Positions 4,932-5,329 of a DNA stretch of 5,329 bases are shown piece by piece. A program made the position numbers and the translations under genes. Under the pieces are notes generated by a model, which searched no databases, was not told the DNA's origin, and worked only from the letters and a program-made list of their open reading frames with translations. Each line of letters starts with the position of its first letter. Within the stretch, counting starts at the first letter, position 1. Origin of the DNA: CAIKZD01 sp041675165 (lineage in GTDB: Bacteria; Patescibacteriota; Minisyncoccia; Moranbacterales; UBA2206); the NCBI GenBank assembly GCA_041675165.1, contig JBAYUI010000026.1, positions 1-5,329 on the forward strand, written 5' to 3'.

Positions 4932-5329
4932 ATGATTAATAACATTGGCTTTCGAGAAGCTCTTGCAGCACGACAGAAAAAAATTAACTCACTGGTATGC
5001 GTAGGGATAGACCCATTGGAAGATAAGCTTCCGTTGCCACTCGCTACACGATTTGGCAAAAGCAGCAAAGAAGCTATGATGTTGTGGCTTATGGAATATG
5101 TGGACAGCACAGCACCATTCGCTTCTTTGTATAAGCCCCAAAGTGCTTTCTATGAAGGGATGCGGTCCTATGATGGCCGTGACGTTCTCCGTTTTATCGT
5201 GGCATACATTCACCGGAAATATCCTGATATTCCCGTATTTCTTGACTGTAAGCGTGGCGACATTGCCCAGACGCAAAAACAATACGCAGTGGCCCATCTG
5301 ATCAGAGATGATGTTGATGGCATGAACTA
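4932..5329 (+). CDS. pyrF: Orotidine-5'-phosphate decarboxylase, type 2 (partial, 3' end cut by window)
   Basis: PyrF catalyses the last step of de novo UMP synthesis, converting OMP to UMP and CO2 in the cytoplasm. The first 132 residues of a protein expected to be about 270 long are visible. The TIM-barrel landmarks are in order: VCVGIDP (22-28) with the substrate-contacting D27, YKPQSAFYE (67-75), and the catalytic Asp-x-Lys-x-x-Asp element D105, K107, D110 in LDCKRGDIAQTQKQYA (104-119). YKPQ-AFYE together with KRGDI-x-x-T is characteristic of the type 2 (bacterial/mycobacterial-like) family. The start is clear: AGGAG at 4918-4922 stands 9 nt before the ATG, and residues 1-20 fit the usual N-terminal helix. 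No other pyrimidine gene is visible, so operon membership downstream is unknown. Confidence 0.93.
   Translation, partial: MINNIGFREALAARQKKINSLVCVGIDPLEDKLPLPLATRFGKSSKEAMMLWLMEYVDSTAPFASLYKPQSAFYEGMRSYDGRDVLRFIVAYIHRKYPDIPVFLDCKRGDIAQTQKQYAVAHLIRDDVDGMN

Noticed and set aside
4892..5297. Minus-strand ORFs opposite pyrF (4892-5110 and 4989-5297)
   Set aside because: They are antisense to a clearly recognised type 2 PyrF with all catalytic motifs in frame.
1..5329. Replication origin, CRISPR array, insertion sequence or tRNA
   Set aside because: No cluster of TTATCCACA-like DnaA boxes, no regularly spaced repeats, no transposase or terminal inverted repeats and no cloverleaf were seen. parS supports origin proximity but not the origin itself.

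Overview
The window looks like a bacterial chromosome segment, most likely from a Candidate Phyla Radiation (Patescibacteria, Parcubacteria-like) genome. The taxonomic call is an inference. It rests on a compact minus-strand block of a UPF0173/UlaG-like metal-dependent hydrolase, a small single-span membrane protein and DNA gyrase subunit A, an arrangement I recall from such genomes, and on the scarcity of Shine-Dalgarno sequences in front of that block. Standard stop codons end the three complete genes (TAA, TAA, TAG), and nothing suggests UGA recoding.

Layout, left to right. Positions 1-660 contain no convincing intact gene. They hold two perfect 20-bp palindromes with the core TGTTCCACGTGGAACA, which match the ParB-binding centromere site parS. 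Next come a short two-helix membrane ORF (248-394) that resembles the C-terminal end of an O-antigen ligase/polymerase-like protein, and a coding-like stretch (about 400-625) that has no start codon and seems broken by one frameshift. A classic plus-strand terminator (664-697) closes this region. A bidirectional hairpin terminator (719-754) lies between it and the end of gyrA.

Positions 786-4383 are a minus-strand operon-like block. It is transcribed in the order hydrolase (4383-3724), membrane protein (3717-3349), gyrA (3272-786), with gaps of 6 and 76 nt. A plausible divergent promoter region sits at about 4420-4490.

Positions 4384-4931 are a long plus-strand leader. It has a TTGACA-type promoter candidate, a UUCG-capped hairpin and two tightly spaced, very basic small ORFs of doubtful reality. 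It leads into pyrF (type 2 orotidine-5'-phosphate decarboxylase), which has a strong ribosome binding site at 4918-4922 and runs off the right edge.

The parS pair and gyrA together suggest that the window lies in the origin-proximal, ParB-loaded part of the chromosome: parS for chromosome segregation, gyrase for supercoiling. I see no DnaA-box cluster, CRISPR array, insertion sequence, tRNA or rRNA. No complete new multi-gene system is evident. The best leads are the parS pair inside decayed coding sequence, the frameshifted remnant, the uncharacterised membrane protein tied to gyrA, and the pyrF leader with its small basic ORFs.
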